13,790 nt of DNA. It comes from an uncultured Flavobacteriales bacterium (GTDB lineage Bacteria; Bacteroidota; Bacteroidia; Flavobacteriales; UBA1820). Positions within the stretch are counted from its first letter, which is position 1. Every line of letters starts with the position of its first letter. This document shows, in pieces, positions 5,855 through 12,166 of this stretch. The notes under the pieces were generated by a model. It had not been told where the DNA came from, did no database searches, and was given only the letters and a program-made list of their open reading frames with translations. Location: NCBI GenBank assembly GCA_902478645.1, contig CABSLV010000044.1, positions 1 to 13,790 of the forward strand, in the 5' to 3' direction. The position numbers and the translations under genes were made by a program.

Positions 5855-7234
5855 TTAACGTGTGCCCCCGGAAGGCCCTTTGGGTCGGTTTATTTTTTGC
5901 GAAACGAACATCACGCCCGCCAGGATGACGAATAGTCCGAGGCTTCCGGCCAGCAGCGCGTATGTTTCCATTTGCAGCAGGATGTAAATATAGAGGTACA
6001 GCCCGGCCAACATGCCGCCCACACCCAGTGCAGCTTTCTTTTCCCGTAGCAGGGCGTACGTGTACAGGAAGAGCATCCCGACGATCATCACGCTGGCTAT
6101 CGCGTAGGACCAGCCGAAGCGCAAGTGTTCGGACAGGGCGATCAGCAGCGAATAGAACAGGATCAGCGCCAGTCCGACCAGCAGATAGTGGAAGATGCCC
6201 AGCGGCCTGCGCAGGAGCGTTTCGGCAAACAGCACCACCACGAAGGTGAGCAGCAGGATCAGGATGGCGTATTTCACGGCGCGTTCCGTCATTTGGTACT
6301 GGGCTACCGGCACCAGCAGTTCTACCCCGAAGACGGAATCCTGCACCCGCGCTTCGGCCGCGGTGAAATCGAACACCTGCGGATAGTTGCGGTTCATCCC
6401 GATCACGTCCCATTGGGCGGAGAAACCGTCGGAGCGTACCTCCCGGTGCGAAGGCAGGAAATTGCCGGTAAAACTCGGCGTGGGGCAGTCCGACTCGATC
6501 CGTATGCTCGTGGTGCGTCCTATGGGGGCGAAGTACAGCGCGTCCGATCCCTTGAGTTCCATCTCGATGCGGAAGCGCACCGTCGTATCCGCCTGCAGCA
6601 GTGGCGTAGCATCGACTGCGGCCGCCACTCCCGAGAGAAGACCCGAACCGCGGCCTTCTCCCGAAGCAAACGTCAGGCTATCCCCGTTCCACGACAGTTT
6701 GAGGGGTTTTTCCAGTCCGCGCAGATCGGTAATGCCGACCGACACCTGGGCATCGGCCGTCTCGGGCGATAGGGAACGCACGAACGCCGCCTCGTCCTCG
6801 TTCAAACGGAATGTCCCTTCCAGGGTGATGTGCGAGCGGTACACGATGGCCTCGTAGATGCTTCGCCGCAGCGTCTGGGTGCGGACTTCGCCCTGCACGG
6901 AAAGTTCGTCGGGCAGCAGGTCGATCTGCCGGATCTCCACGCGGGAAGCCTTGTCCGGGGAGGTCTTGTCTTCCTTCTCGCGGTAGGAGAGTGTCAGTAC
7001 GGGTCCGGTGAGGGTTTGGGTGCCGCTCCACCGGGAGGTGATCTCCAGGCGGGTTTGCTGGGCCAGGGATTCCCGTTGGTACACCAGCGAATCGACCATG
7101 GCCAGGGGGATCAGCAGCAAGAGTACCAGCGTGCCGATCAGCGCGAGTTTGATGGCGAAGGCGTTCCGCTGGAAGAAACCTTTTTTCTCCTGCGGGGTTT
7201 CTTCGGGTTGTGGAGGGAGGATGGGTTGTGTCAT
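5855..7234 (-). CDS. creD: CreD-family inner-membrane protein
   Basis: CreD proteins are inner-membrane proteins of unclear biochemistry, linked to envelope integrity and, in Proteobacteria, to the CreBC two-component regulon. This one is 459 aa, the usual size. A cytoplasmic N tail precedes TM1 at about 28-47. A large periplasmic domain follows (48-318, including LTGPVLTLSY, RRSIYEAIVYRSHITLEGTF and NFLPSHREV). The family hallmark QYQMTERAVKYAIL (312-325) leads into about five helices: 320-340, 345-366, 373-396, 402-420 and 424-444. No CreBC-type kinase or response regulator is nearby. Upstream is a winged-helix regulator (80-base gap), and an operator-like repeat lies between the two. The start is the first Met, fixed by the preceding leader. 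Family assignment is strong; function is not established. Confidence 0.92.
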   Translation of the reverse strand: MTQPILPPQPEETPQEKKGFFQRNAFAIKLALIGTLVLLLLIPLAMVDSLVYQRESLAQQTRLEITSRWSGTQTLTGPVLTLSYREKEDKTSPDKASRVEIRQIDLLPDELSVQGEVRTQTLRRSIYEAIVYRSHITLEGTFRLNEDEAAFVRSLSPETADAQVSVGITDLRGLEKPLKLSWNGDSLTFASGEGRGSGLLSGVAAAVDATPLLQADTTVRFRIEMELKGSDALYFAPIGRTTSIRIESDCPTPSFTGNFLPSHREVRSDGFSAQWDVIGMNRNYPQVFDFTAAEARVQDSVFGVELLVPVAQYQMTERAVKYAILILLLTFVVVLFAETLLRRPLGIFHYLLVGLALILFYSLLIALSEHLRFGWSYAIASVMIVGMLFLYTYALLREKKAALGVGGMLAGLYLYIYILLQMETYALLAGSLGLFVILAGVMFVSQKINRPKGPSGGTR

Positions 7235-7271
7235 GGTTTTGTTGGTTTTGTGTGCTTTGTTTTATGTGGTA

Positions 7272-7297
7272 TTAAAAGTACTTTGTGATTCAAAGTT
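7272..7297 (-). promoter_or_regulatory. Operator-like palindromic repeat upstream of creD (copy 1)
   Basis: On the + strand this reads TTAAAAGTACTTTGTG, three variable bases, then CAAAGTT. It contains the perfect palindrome AAAGTACTTT (7275-7284) and the inverted repeat ACTTTG/CAAAGT (7280-7285 with 7291-7296). Copy 2 at 8242-8267 matches at 23 of 26 positions. On the creD strand, AAACTTTG (7298-7291) could be a degenerate -7 box, which would put the palindrome at the transcription start, a typical repressor position. The winged-helix protein encoded next door is the obvious candidate ligand. This is inference. Confidence 0.65.
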
Positions 7298-7314
7298 TGA
7301 GGCGAAAAAAAATA

Positions 7315-7611
7315 TCAGCGTTTGTTTTCGCGGATGAATGCTTCCAAGGCATCCAGGTGGCGGCGGAAAGCCTCCAGTCCTTTCGGAGTAGCGGTGTAGG
7401 CAGTATGAGGTTTGCGCCCCAGGAATTGTTTGTGAACGGTGAGGTATCCGGCGGTTTCGAGGTTGCGCAGGTGGGTAACCAGGTTGCCGTCGGTGAGCTC
7501 CAGCAGCGACTTGAGCGTAACGAAGTCCACCGAATCGTTCACCGCCAGCACGGACATGATCCCCAGCCGTACTTTGCTTTCCAGGGTTTTGTCGATGCCT
7601 TCCAGGTTCAT
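7315..7611 (-). CDS. Small winged-helix transcriptional regulator
   Basis: A 98-aa one-domain DNA-binding protein. The order is helix 1 LESKVRLGIMSVLAV (10-24), helix 2 DFVTLKSLLEL (29-39), recognition helix DGNLVTHLRNLETAGYL (41-57), then the wing VHKQFLGRKPHTAYTATPKGLEAF (59-82) and a C-terminal helix. The pattern fits the HTH_34/MarR-like winged-helix family common in Bacteroidota. No ligand or sensor domain is present. I start it at the ATG at 7611, which overlaps the TGA of the membrane-protein gene as ATGA; the longer upstream frame is a shadow of that gene. The overlap indicates co-translation with the membrane protein. It probably regulates its own operon and creD through the two matching operator-like repeats. 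No hairpin terminator is seen before creD, so some readthrough into creD is possible. Confidence 0.88.
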   Translation of the reverse strand: MNLEGIDKTLESKVRLGIMSVLAVNDSVDFVTLKSLLELTDGNLVTHLRNLETAGYLTVHKQFLGRKPHTAYTATPKGLEAFRRHLDALEAFIRENKR

Positions 7612-8240
7612 TTCTTCGGGTTTAAGAGACAGAAAGCGATGCCGTACACGATGTGCAGCACGCCGAAACCGAGAGTCCAGAACACCAGCCCGTAGCCTTC
7701 CATGCAGCTGTCCACCAGTCCGAGTACGATCTCCGCATAGCCCAACCACCGGACGGACGAATAGGTATGACTGGCAGCCCAGACCAGTGCCAGCCCGTAA
7801 AAGATGAGCATGATCGAGGAACTCAACCCGTAGAAACCGTGGCGGAACAGGGAAAGGCACAGCAGTCCTCCTACCACCAGCGGAAGGGCGAAGCTGCCTG
7901 CCAGGCGCCGTGCCGGGGCGTCGAAAACCAAGTGTTGTCCGTTTTTGCGCGCCTGATGCCAGCACAGGGCTACGGCGGTGGCGATGCACAGGACGATGAG
8001 CGCGACGGCCAGGATCAGCAGTTCGGTGAGGTGGCCCGGGGTATGCTCCAGCAGTTCCGGAAAGCGGTCCCAGCGGAAGGGTTGCCCGTTGTCGAGCAGA
8101 TAGAAGGCGATGCCGGCACTCACGCAGGCATACAGACCGATGAGGATGGCCGTGGTGCCGCTGAGTGTGAGGAATTTTCTCGAGCGGGTCATCAGATCCT
8201 TGATCTGGTCGAGGGTTTGGGCGGCTTCGTTTTTGTTCAT
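7608..8240 (-). CDS. Six-helix integral membrane protein of unknown function
   Basis: I do not recognise a named family for this 210-aa protein. A short charged N-terminal segment (MNKNEAAQTLDQIKDLMTRSRKF) precedes about six hydrophobic helices near 25-48, 73-94, 116-133, 139-156, 163-178 and 184-205. The protein ends NPKK. There is no signal peptide and no obvious catalytic motif; scattered Trp, His and Cys residues are not arranged in a known motif. The Met at 8240 was chosen because the in-frame alternative at 8282 lies upstream of the putative -7 box. The gene overlaps the winged-helix regulator by 4 bases (ATGA) and carries operator copy 2 immediately before its start. The arrangement suggests a membrane partner or sensor working with the regulator, which is inferred from context only. 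Confidence 0.85.
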   Translation of the reverse strand: MNKNEAAQTLDQIKDLMTRSRKFLTLSGTTAILIGLYACVSAGIAFYLLDNGQPFRWDRFPELLEHTPGHLTELLILAVALIVLCIATAVALCWHQARKNGQHLVFDAPARRLAGSFALPLVVGGLLCLSLFRHGFYGLSSSIMLIFYGLALVWAASHTYSSVRWLGYAEIVLGLVDSCMEGYGLVFWTLGFGVLHIVYGIAFCLLNPKK

Positions 8241-8241
8241 T

Positions 8242-8267
8242 TTAAAAGTACTTTGTGGCGCAAAGTT
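8242..8267 (-). promoter_or_regulatory. Operator-like palindromic repeat upstream of the regulator operon (copy 2)
   Basis: This copy shares 16 bases (TTAAAAGTACTTTGTG) and then, after three variable bases, CAAAGTT with copy 1 at 7272-7297. AAAGTACTTT (8245-8254) is a perfect palindrome. It lies two bases from the start codon at 8240. Its outer half overlaps the -7 box, so binding would block transcription. Confidence 0.65.
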
Positions 8268-8268
8268 A
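8261..8268 (-). promoter_or_regulatory. -7 box of the membrane protein / winged-helix operon
   Basis: The minus strand reads TAACTTTG, a full match to TAnnTTTG. Transcription would start near 8256, giving a very short leader of about 15 bases to the ATG at 8240. No clear TTTG -33 box is visible, which fits a weak or regulated promoter. Confidence 0.5.
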
Positions 8269-8269
8269 C

Positions 8270-8490
8270 AAAACGTTTTCATATTCCGGTGCGGGGGAGC
8301 GAAATTTTTTTTGAAGAAAGTATGGAGGCGTTTCCGTCCGGGGAGGTCGTAGCAGAGATCGGTTGCTTTGATTGGGTGGAAGTCCCCGAGGGTGGAGAGA
8401 AGCCGGTGCAGTGAGGGGCTGCGGCGGAAAAACTTGGGCTTTCCGGAGTGGAGATGGATTTTTGCGAAAAATGATGCGGGGTCTCGCGGT
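8270..8490. other. Intergenic region without a recognised gene
   Basis: The 305 bases between the divergent genes (8241-8545) hold operator copy 2 and promoter elements at their two ends. The middle part has an AT tract (AAATTTTTTTTGAAG near 8302) and an ATG-initiated frame of 30 codons at 8322-8414. I recognise neither that peptide nor any structured RNA in this stretch, so I leave it uncalled. Confidence 0.5.
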
Positions 8491-8497
8491 AAAAGGC

Positions 8498-8505
8498 TAA
8501 ATTTG
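8498..8505 (+). promoter_or_regulatory. -7 box of glyS
   Basis: TAAATTTG matches TAnnTTTG and lies 40 bases before the glyS ATG, predicting a leader of about 37 bases. No good TTTG is found 18-21 bases upstream, so only half of the promoter is recognisable. Confidence 0.55.
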
Positions 8506-8545
8506 CAGTCTCATAAAGAATAGAGAACGAAAAACAACAGACGCA

Positions 8546-10099
8546 ATGGCAAACAACGAAGATCAATTCAAAAAAGTGGTTTCCCATGCCAAGGAATACG
8601 GATTCGTATTTCCTTCGAGTGAAATATACGACGGACTGAGTGCGGTGTACGATTACGGCCCCTACGGAAGTCTGCTGAAAAACAATATCAAGGAATACTG
8701 GTGGCGGGCCATGGTGCAGATGCACGAGAACATCGTAGGGTTGGATGCCGCCATCTTCATGCACCCGACCACCTGGAAGGCTTCGGGACACGTGGATGCG
8801 TTCAACGACCCGCTGATCGACAACAAGGATTCCAAGCGCCGCTATCGCGCCGATGTCCTGGTGGAGGATTACGTGGCCAAGATGGAGGACAAGGTGCAGA
8901 AGGAGATCGCCAAAGCCGCCAAACGTTTCGGAGCGGCTTTCGATCCGGAAAAATTCATTGCCACCAACGAACACATTGCCCAGAATCGTCTCCGTCAGCG
9001 CGAGATCATCCAGCGCTTGTCGCATTCGCTGGAAAAGAATGACCTGGCCGATGTCAAGGCGCTGATCGAGGAACTGGAGATCGCCGATCCCGACACCGGT
9101 TCGCGCAACTGGACCGATGTACGCCAGTTCAACCTGATGTTCTGCACCAAGTTGGGTTCGGTTTCGGAAGGAACGACCGACCTGTACCTGCGTCCCGAGA
9201 CGGCACAGGGGATCTTCGTCAACTTCCTCAACGTCCAGAAATCCGCCCGCCAAAAACTGCCCTTCGGTATCGCCCAGATGGGTAAGGCGTTCCGCAACGA
9301 GATCGTTGCCCGTCAGTTCATCTTCCGCATGCGGGAGTTCGAGCAGATGGAGATGCAGTTCTTCGTACGTCCTCATACCGAAATGGAGTGGTTCGAGACG
9401 TGGAAGAAGCGTCGGATGAAGTGGCACACCACGCTGGGCATGGGAACGGAGAACTATCGTTTCCACGATCACGACAAACTGGCGCACTATGCCAATGCGG
9501 CTACGGACATCGAGTTTCGTTTCCCCTTCGGGTTCAAGGAATTGGAGGGAATCCATTCGCGGACCAATTTCGACCTCTCGAACCACGAGAAGTATTCCGG
9601 CCGCAAGATGCAGTACTTCGACCCGGAGACCAACGAGAGCTACACGCCGTACGTGATCGAGACTTCCATCGGACTGGACCGGATGTTCCTGGCCGTGTTC
9701 TCGCATTCGCTCGTGGAGGAGACCCTGCCGGACGGTTCTACCCGCACGGTATTGCGTCTGCCGTATGTGCTGGCTCCGATCAAGGTGGCCGTGTTGCCCC
9801 TGTTGAAAAAGGACGGCCTGCCCGAAGAGGCGCAGAAGATCGTCCGGATGCTCAAATACGACTTCCATGTCGCTTACGACGAGAAGGATGCCATCGGTCG
9901 CCGCTATCGTCGTCAGGATGCCATCGGTACCCCGATCTGCGTAACGGTGGATCACGAGACGCTCAAGGACGGGCAGGTAACGATCCGTCATCGGGATACG
10001 ATGCAGCAGTTGCGCGTGCCGATCGAGAGTTTGCGCGATCTGATCGCCAAGGAGGTCGATATGCGCTATGCGCTTGAAAAACTGGAAGACGGCGAATAA
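8546..10099 (+). CDS. glyS: Glycine--tRNA ligase, single-chain (alpha2) type
   Basis: It charges tRNA-Gly with glycine using ATP in the cytoplasm. At 517 aa it is the eukaryote-like homodimeric class II enzyme, not the two-subunit GlyQ/GlyS type. The N-terminal catalytic core starts with EYGFVFPSSEIYDGLSAVYDYGPYG (17-41). An insertion with coiled-coil-like helices spans about 110-175. The glycine-specific segment SEGTTDLYLRPETAQGIFVNF is at 207-227, motif 2 is FRNEIVARQFIFRMREFEQME (249-269), and motif 3 is ETSIGLDRMF (372-381). The anticodon-binding domain runs from about 411 to 500 (APIKVAVLPLL...GRRYRRQDAIGTP...TIRHRDT). The start ATG is supported by the -7 box 40 bases upstream. It is monocistronic and ends in a very strong hairpin terminator. 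All class II motifs look intact. Confidence 0.97.
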   Translation: MANNEDQFKKVVSHAKEYGFVFPSSEIYDGLSAVYDYGPYGSLLKNNIKEYWWRAMVQMHENIVGLDAAIFMHPTTWKASGHVDAFNDPLIDNKDSKRRYRADVLVEDYVAKMEDKVQKEIAKAAKRFGAAFDPEKFIATNEHIAQNRLRQREIIQRLSHSLEKNDLADVKALIEELEIADPDTGSRNWTDVRQFNLMFCTKLGSVSEGTTDLYLRPETAQGIFVNFLNVQKSARQKLPFGIAQMGKAFRNEIVARQFIFRMREFEQMEMQFFVRPHTEMEWFETWKKRRMKWHTTLGMGTENYRFHDHDKLAHYANAATDIEFRFPFGFKELEGIHSRTNFDLSNHEKYSGRKMQYFDPETNESYTPYVIETSIGLDRMFLAVFSHSLVEETLPDGSTRTVLRLPYVLAPIKVAVLPLLKKDGLPEEAQKIVRMLKYDFHVAYDEKDAIGRRYRRQDAIGTPICVTVDHETLKDGQVTIRHRDTMQQLRVPIESLRDLIAKEVDMRYALEKLEDGE

Positions 10100-10114
10100 G
10101 CCTTGTTTTTGATC

Positions 10115-10181
10115 CTCTCGAGGGCCGGCAAGCGGCGCGCCCGCATGGGCGCGCCGCTTGCCGGCCCTCGAGAGTTTTTTT
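10115..10181 (+). terminator. Terminator of glyS, perfect 28-bp GC-rich hairpin
   Basis: Arms 10115-10142 and 10147-10174 are perfectly complementary over 28 bp around GCAT, followed at once by T7 (10175-10181). The stem is very GC-rich and contains the palindromes CTCGAG, GCCGGC and GGCGCGCC. There is no A run on the upstream side, so it works as a terminator only in the + direction. Confidence 0.92.
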
Positions 10182-10237
10182 GTCAGTGAGGAAGTGCTCT
10201 GAAATGTTAATTCGAGGGAGGTCTTCCGGCTTTTTCA

Positions 10238-10245
10238 TACCTTTG
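10238..10245 (+). promoter_or_regulatory. -7 box of the lptE-secG operon
   Basis: TACCTTTG matches TAnnTTTG. The predicted start near 10250 leaves only about 6 bases before the ATG at 10256 but about 27 before the ATG at 10277, which favours the latter start. No clear -33 box is visible. Confidence 0.5.
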
Positions 10246-10276
10246 CTTTTATATCATGAAAAAAGAGGAGAACCGA

Positions 10277-10828
10277 ATGAAGGGCTTTTTTGCCAGAATC
10301 ATGGGAAAATGGGGTGTGCGTGCCCTCGTGTTGGCCGTTGTGGGGATTGTTCCGGCTTCGTGCTGGGTGTATTCGTTTTCGGGTGTCAGCATGCCATCCA
10401 CCATCAAGACGGTGCAGATCGACAATTTTCCCAACGATGCCGCGCTGGTCAATCCGACCCTGAGCAGCTACTTCACTACGGCGCTTCAGGATATATTTCT
10501 GGCGCGAACCAACCTGCAATTGGTCAAATCGGACGGCGACCTGGTATTTGAGGGCGAGATCGTTACTTACGAACAGACTTCCGTCGCCCCGACTATCGAC
10601 CCCTCCACGGGCAAGGCCGTAGCCGGAAAAGTGCGGCTGACCATCGGGGTGCGCGTCCGTTTTTACAACACCCAGGACGAAACGCAGAATATTGACCAGG
10701 TATTTCGCAACTATGCCGACATAGAAGGAACGGAAACCCTCAGTGGTGCACAGGAACAAACGCTGGTCGATCAGATCGTCGAATTCTTGGTCGAGGACAT
10801 CCTCAACTCCTCGGTAGCGCAGTGGTAA
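10277..10828 (+). CDS. lptE: LptE-like LPS-assembly lipoprotein
   Basis: LptE is the outer-membrane lipoprotein partner of the LptD translocon that inserts lipopolysaccharide. From this start the protein has 183 aa: a signal peptide with a hydrophobic core (VRALVLAVVGIVPAS), a candidate lipidated Cys29, and a YSFSGVSMPSTIKTVQIDNFPN stretch after it typical of Bacteroidota LptE. A mixed alpha/beta domain follows (LSSYFTTALQDIFLARTNLQLV, DLVFEGEIVTYEQTSVAP, RLTIGVRVRFYNTQDE). An alternative ATG at 10256 adds seven residues. I prefer 10277 because GAGGAG sits six bases before it and because of the promoter position. The lipobox has Pro at -3 (P-A-S-C), which is atypical. It is the first gene of an envelope operon with a TPR-like protein and secG. 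Family call is by resemblance, fairly sure. Confidence 0.8.
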   Translation: MKGFFARIMGKWGVRALVLAVVGIVPASCWVYSFSGVSMPSTIKTVQIDNFPNDAALVNPTLSSYFTTALQDIFLARTNLQLVKSDGDLVFEGEIVTYEQTSVAPTIDPSTGKAVAGKVRLTIGVRVRFYNTQDETQNIDQVFRNYADIEGTETLSGAQEQTLVDQIVEFLVEDILNSSVAQW

Positions 10829-10852
10829 AAGGCTAAAAGCAGAAGAAAAGCC

Positions 10853-11473
10853 ATGCTGGACGAAAAATGGATCGTGCAATACCTGGCCCATCCCGACCTG
10901 CTCGGGACGGACGACGTAGCGGAACTTTCCCGCGCGTTGGAGCGTTATCCGTATTGCCACGTTTCGCGGATGCTCTACCTCAAGGCGCTGCACAACGTCG
11001 GACACCTTTCTTTCGATGCGGAATTGGCTCGGGGGGCGGCTTTCGTGGCCGACCGGAAAGCCCTCTTTGAATTGATCCACCGGGCCGAACCTGTCAGTGC
11101 CTCGCAGCCGACGGTTGTACCCGCGCCGCAGCCTTCCAGTGAAGAGCCGGCGCCCGAGGAACTCTCCCAGTGGATGGACCGGCAACCGTCGCGGAAGTCT
11201 CCGGAGGAACTCATCGACCGCTTTATCCGCACCAATCCCCGCATCAAACCGGCCTCCGACTATCCCCGGGAGGAAAAGGACCTTTCCCGTCCTTCCCAGG
11301 AGATCCTCTCCGAACAGGTGATGACCGAGACGCTGGCCCGCATCTATGTGCGTCAGAAAAAATATGCGCGGGCCATCGAAGCTTATCGTATTTTGATGTT
11401 GAAAAATCCGAAAAAAAGTGGTTACTTTGCAGACCAAATCAGAGAGTTGGAAAAACTGAAAGAAAAAAATTAA
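10853..11473 (+). CDS. TPR-like protein of unknown function
   Basis: A 206-aa cytoplasmic protein with no signal peptide or membrane segment. The N-terminal part (about 1-78) is helical (MLDEKWIVQYLAHPDLL..., with RYPYCHVSRMLYLKALHN). A Pro/Ala/Ser-rich linker follows (about 80-104), then a segment with KSPEELIDRFIRTNPRI (114-130). One recognisable TPR motif lies near the C terminus (LARIYVRQKKYARAIEAYRILMLKNP, about 160-185), ending in a charged helix. I recall proteins of this kind between lptE and secG in Bacteroidota, usually annotated hypothetical or TPR. The start lies 24 bases after the lptE stop and secG follows 13 bases after its own stop, so co-transcription is very likely. A scaffold role in envelope biogenesis is a guess from context. 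Confidence 0.85.
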   Translation: MLDEKWIVQYLAHPDLLGTDDVAELSRALERYPYCHVSRMLYLKALHNVGHLSFDAELARGAAFVADRKALFELIHRAEPVSASQPTVVPAPQPSSEEPAPEELSQWMDRQPSRKSPEELIDRFIRTNPRIKPASDYPREEKDLSRPSQEILSEQVMTETLARIYVRQKKYARAIEAYRILMLKNPKKSGYFADQIRELEKLKEKN

Positions 11474-11486
11474 AATACAACCGATT

Positions 11487-11846
11487 ATGTCGTTCTCTAT
11501 TTTTGCCGTACTGATCATCGTTTTGTGTGTATTTCTGGTGGTTATCATCATGGTACAGAACCCCAAGGGAGGTGGTTTGTCTTCCACTTTCGGCGGCAGC
11601 CAGCAGATGATCGGGAGTGTACAAAAGACCAATGAATTCCTCGACCGGGCTACCTGGACGCTGTCCATCGCCGTAGCCGTATTGGCGATCCTGTCTTCCA
11701 TCACACTTCCCAAGACTTCCACCGGGACTTACGACGAAGTACTGGACGCTACCGCTCCTCAGACCGAAATACCGGCTGCAACTCCGGTTGCCCTGCCGCA
11801 GCAGACCCCTGCCGCAGATCAGCAGCAGGCTCCCGTCGCCGAGTAA
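11487..11846 (+). CDS. secG: Preprotein translocase subunit SecG
   Basis: SecG is a small membrane subunit of the SecYEG channel that assists SecA-driven export. The 119-aa protein has TM1 at about 3-22 (FSIFAVLIIVLCVFLVVIIM), the family signature VQNPKGGGLSSTFGG (23-37), a short connecting loop, and TM2 at about 57-75 (WTLSIAVAVLAILSSITL). A tail of roughly 40 residues rich in Ala, Pro, Gln and Thr follows TM2. The signature and two-helix layout are decisive. Placed last in the lptE operon, it may also have its own weak promoter inside the preceding gene (TTACTTTG at 11422-11429, with TTG 20 bases upstream). Confidence 0.95.
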   Translation: MSFSIFAVLIIVLCVFLVVIIMVQNPKGGGLSSTFGGSQQMIGSVQKTNEFLDRATWTLSIAVAVLAILSSITLPKTSTGTYDEVLDATAPQTEIPAATPVALPQQTPAADQQQAPVAE

Positions 11847-11939
11847 TTGCACTTTCCCGGCTGCAGCCCTGGGCTTGCAAGATTCCCTCTTTGGTTGATC
11901 CGAGGGGGCAGGAAGGGGCAGAAGAAGATAAAAGGGGCT

Positions 11940-11981
11940 AAGGGAAAGAGAGAAGAGAAGGGGAGGAGAAGGAGAGGAGAA
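11940..11981 (+). repeat. 42-nt uninterrupted purine tract
   Basis: Every base from 11940 to 11981 is A or G, in irregular GAGAAG/GGAGGA units. It sits inside a 94-base stretch with only a few pyrimidines. It is a low-complexity polypurine/polypyrimidine segment, not a perfect tandem repeat. Confidence 0.85.
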
Positions 11982-12008
11982 CAAAGGGAAAATACAAACA
12001 GACAAACG

Positions 12009-12046
12009 ACGAAAGCCGGCAGAAATGAATTTCTGCCGGCTTTCGT
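12009..12046. terminator. 18-bp inverted repeat, likely terminator region of secG
   Basis: ACGAAAGCCGGCAGAAAT (12009-12026) is perfectly complementary to 12029-12046 around a GA centre. It is a strong hairpin 160 bases after secG, but no good T run follows on either strand (TTTCGTG on + is the tail of the stem itself). Transcription termination or 3'-end protection is the likely role. Confidence 0.5.
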
Positions 12047-12166
12047 GTAAAATCTCCCTCCAACTCTGAAAATATTTTGCACCCCACCTGTAACCTTTTC
12101 CCGCAATCCCCGTCTAATGCAATGAAAACAGAACCGAAAAACAAATAAAAAAATACAAGACGTATC

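Larger units (their letters stand above)
11847..12166. other. 320-bp intergenic region with purine tract and inverted repeat
   Basis: No convincing gene is present. Contents in order are a 10-bp palindrome GGCTGCAGCC (11859-11868), a purine-dominated stretch (11900-11993) with an unbroken 42-purine run at 11940-11981, and an 18-bp inverted repeat at 12009-12046. A possible -7-like element TATTTTG lies at 12073-12079 (one base short of TAnnTTTG), and an 8-codon frame at 12122-12148 lies just before the next gene. A frame opening with TTG right after the secG stop gives a 67-aa Lys/Arg-rich product, but its composition simply reflects the purine tract. Confidence 0.6.

Noticed and set aside
8322..8414. 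30-codon ATG frame in the intergenic region before glyS
   Set aside because: The peptide has no known resemblance, no -7 box is seen close upstream, and it could be chance in GC-rich DNA. It is not called without conservation data.
8488..8501. 14-base match GGTAAAAGGCTAAA between the glyS promoter region and the lptE stop region (10824-10837)
   Set aside because: The second copy overlaps the end of a coding sequence and is not followed by TTTG. It is most likely a coincidence of A-rich sequence.
8279..9991. 570-codon minus-strand open frame opposite glyS
   Set aside because: It is a shadow of the glycyl-tRNA synthetase codons, with no recognisable motif, and it extends into the intergenic region without a sensible end.
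11847..12050. 67-codon basic frame with a TTG start directly after secG
   Set aside because: The Lys/Arg/Glu-rich middle is just translation of the purine tract and the end is the inverted repeat. There is no recognisable start signal and no family resemblance.
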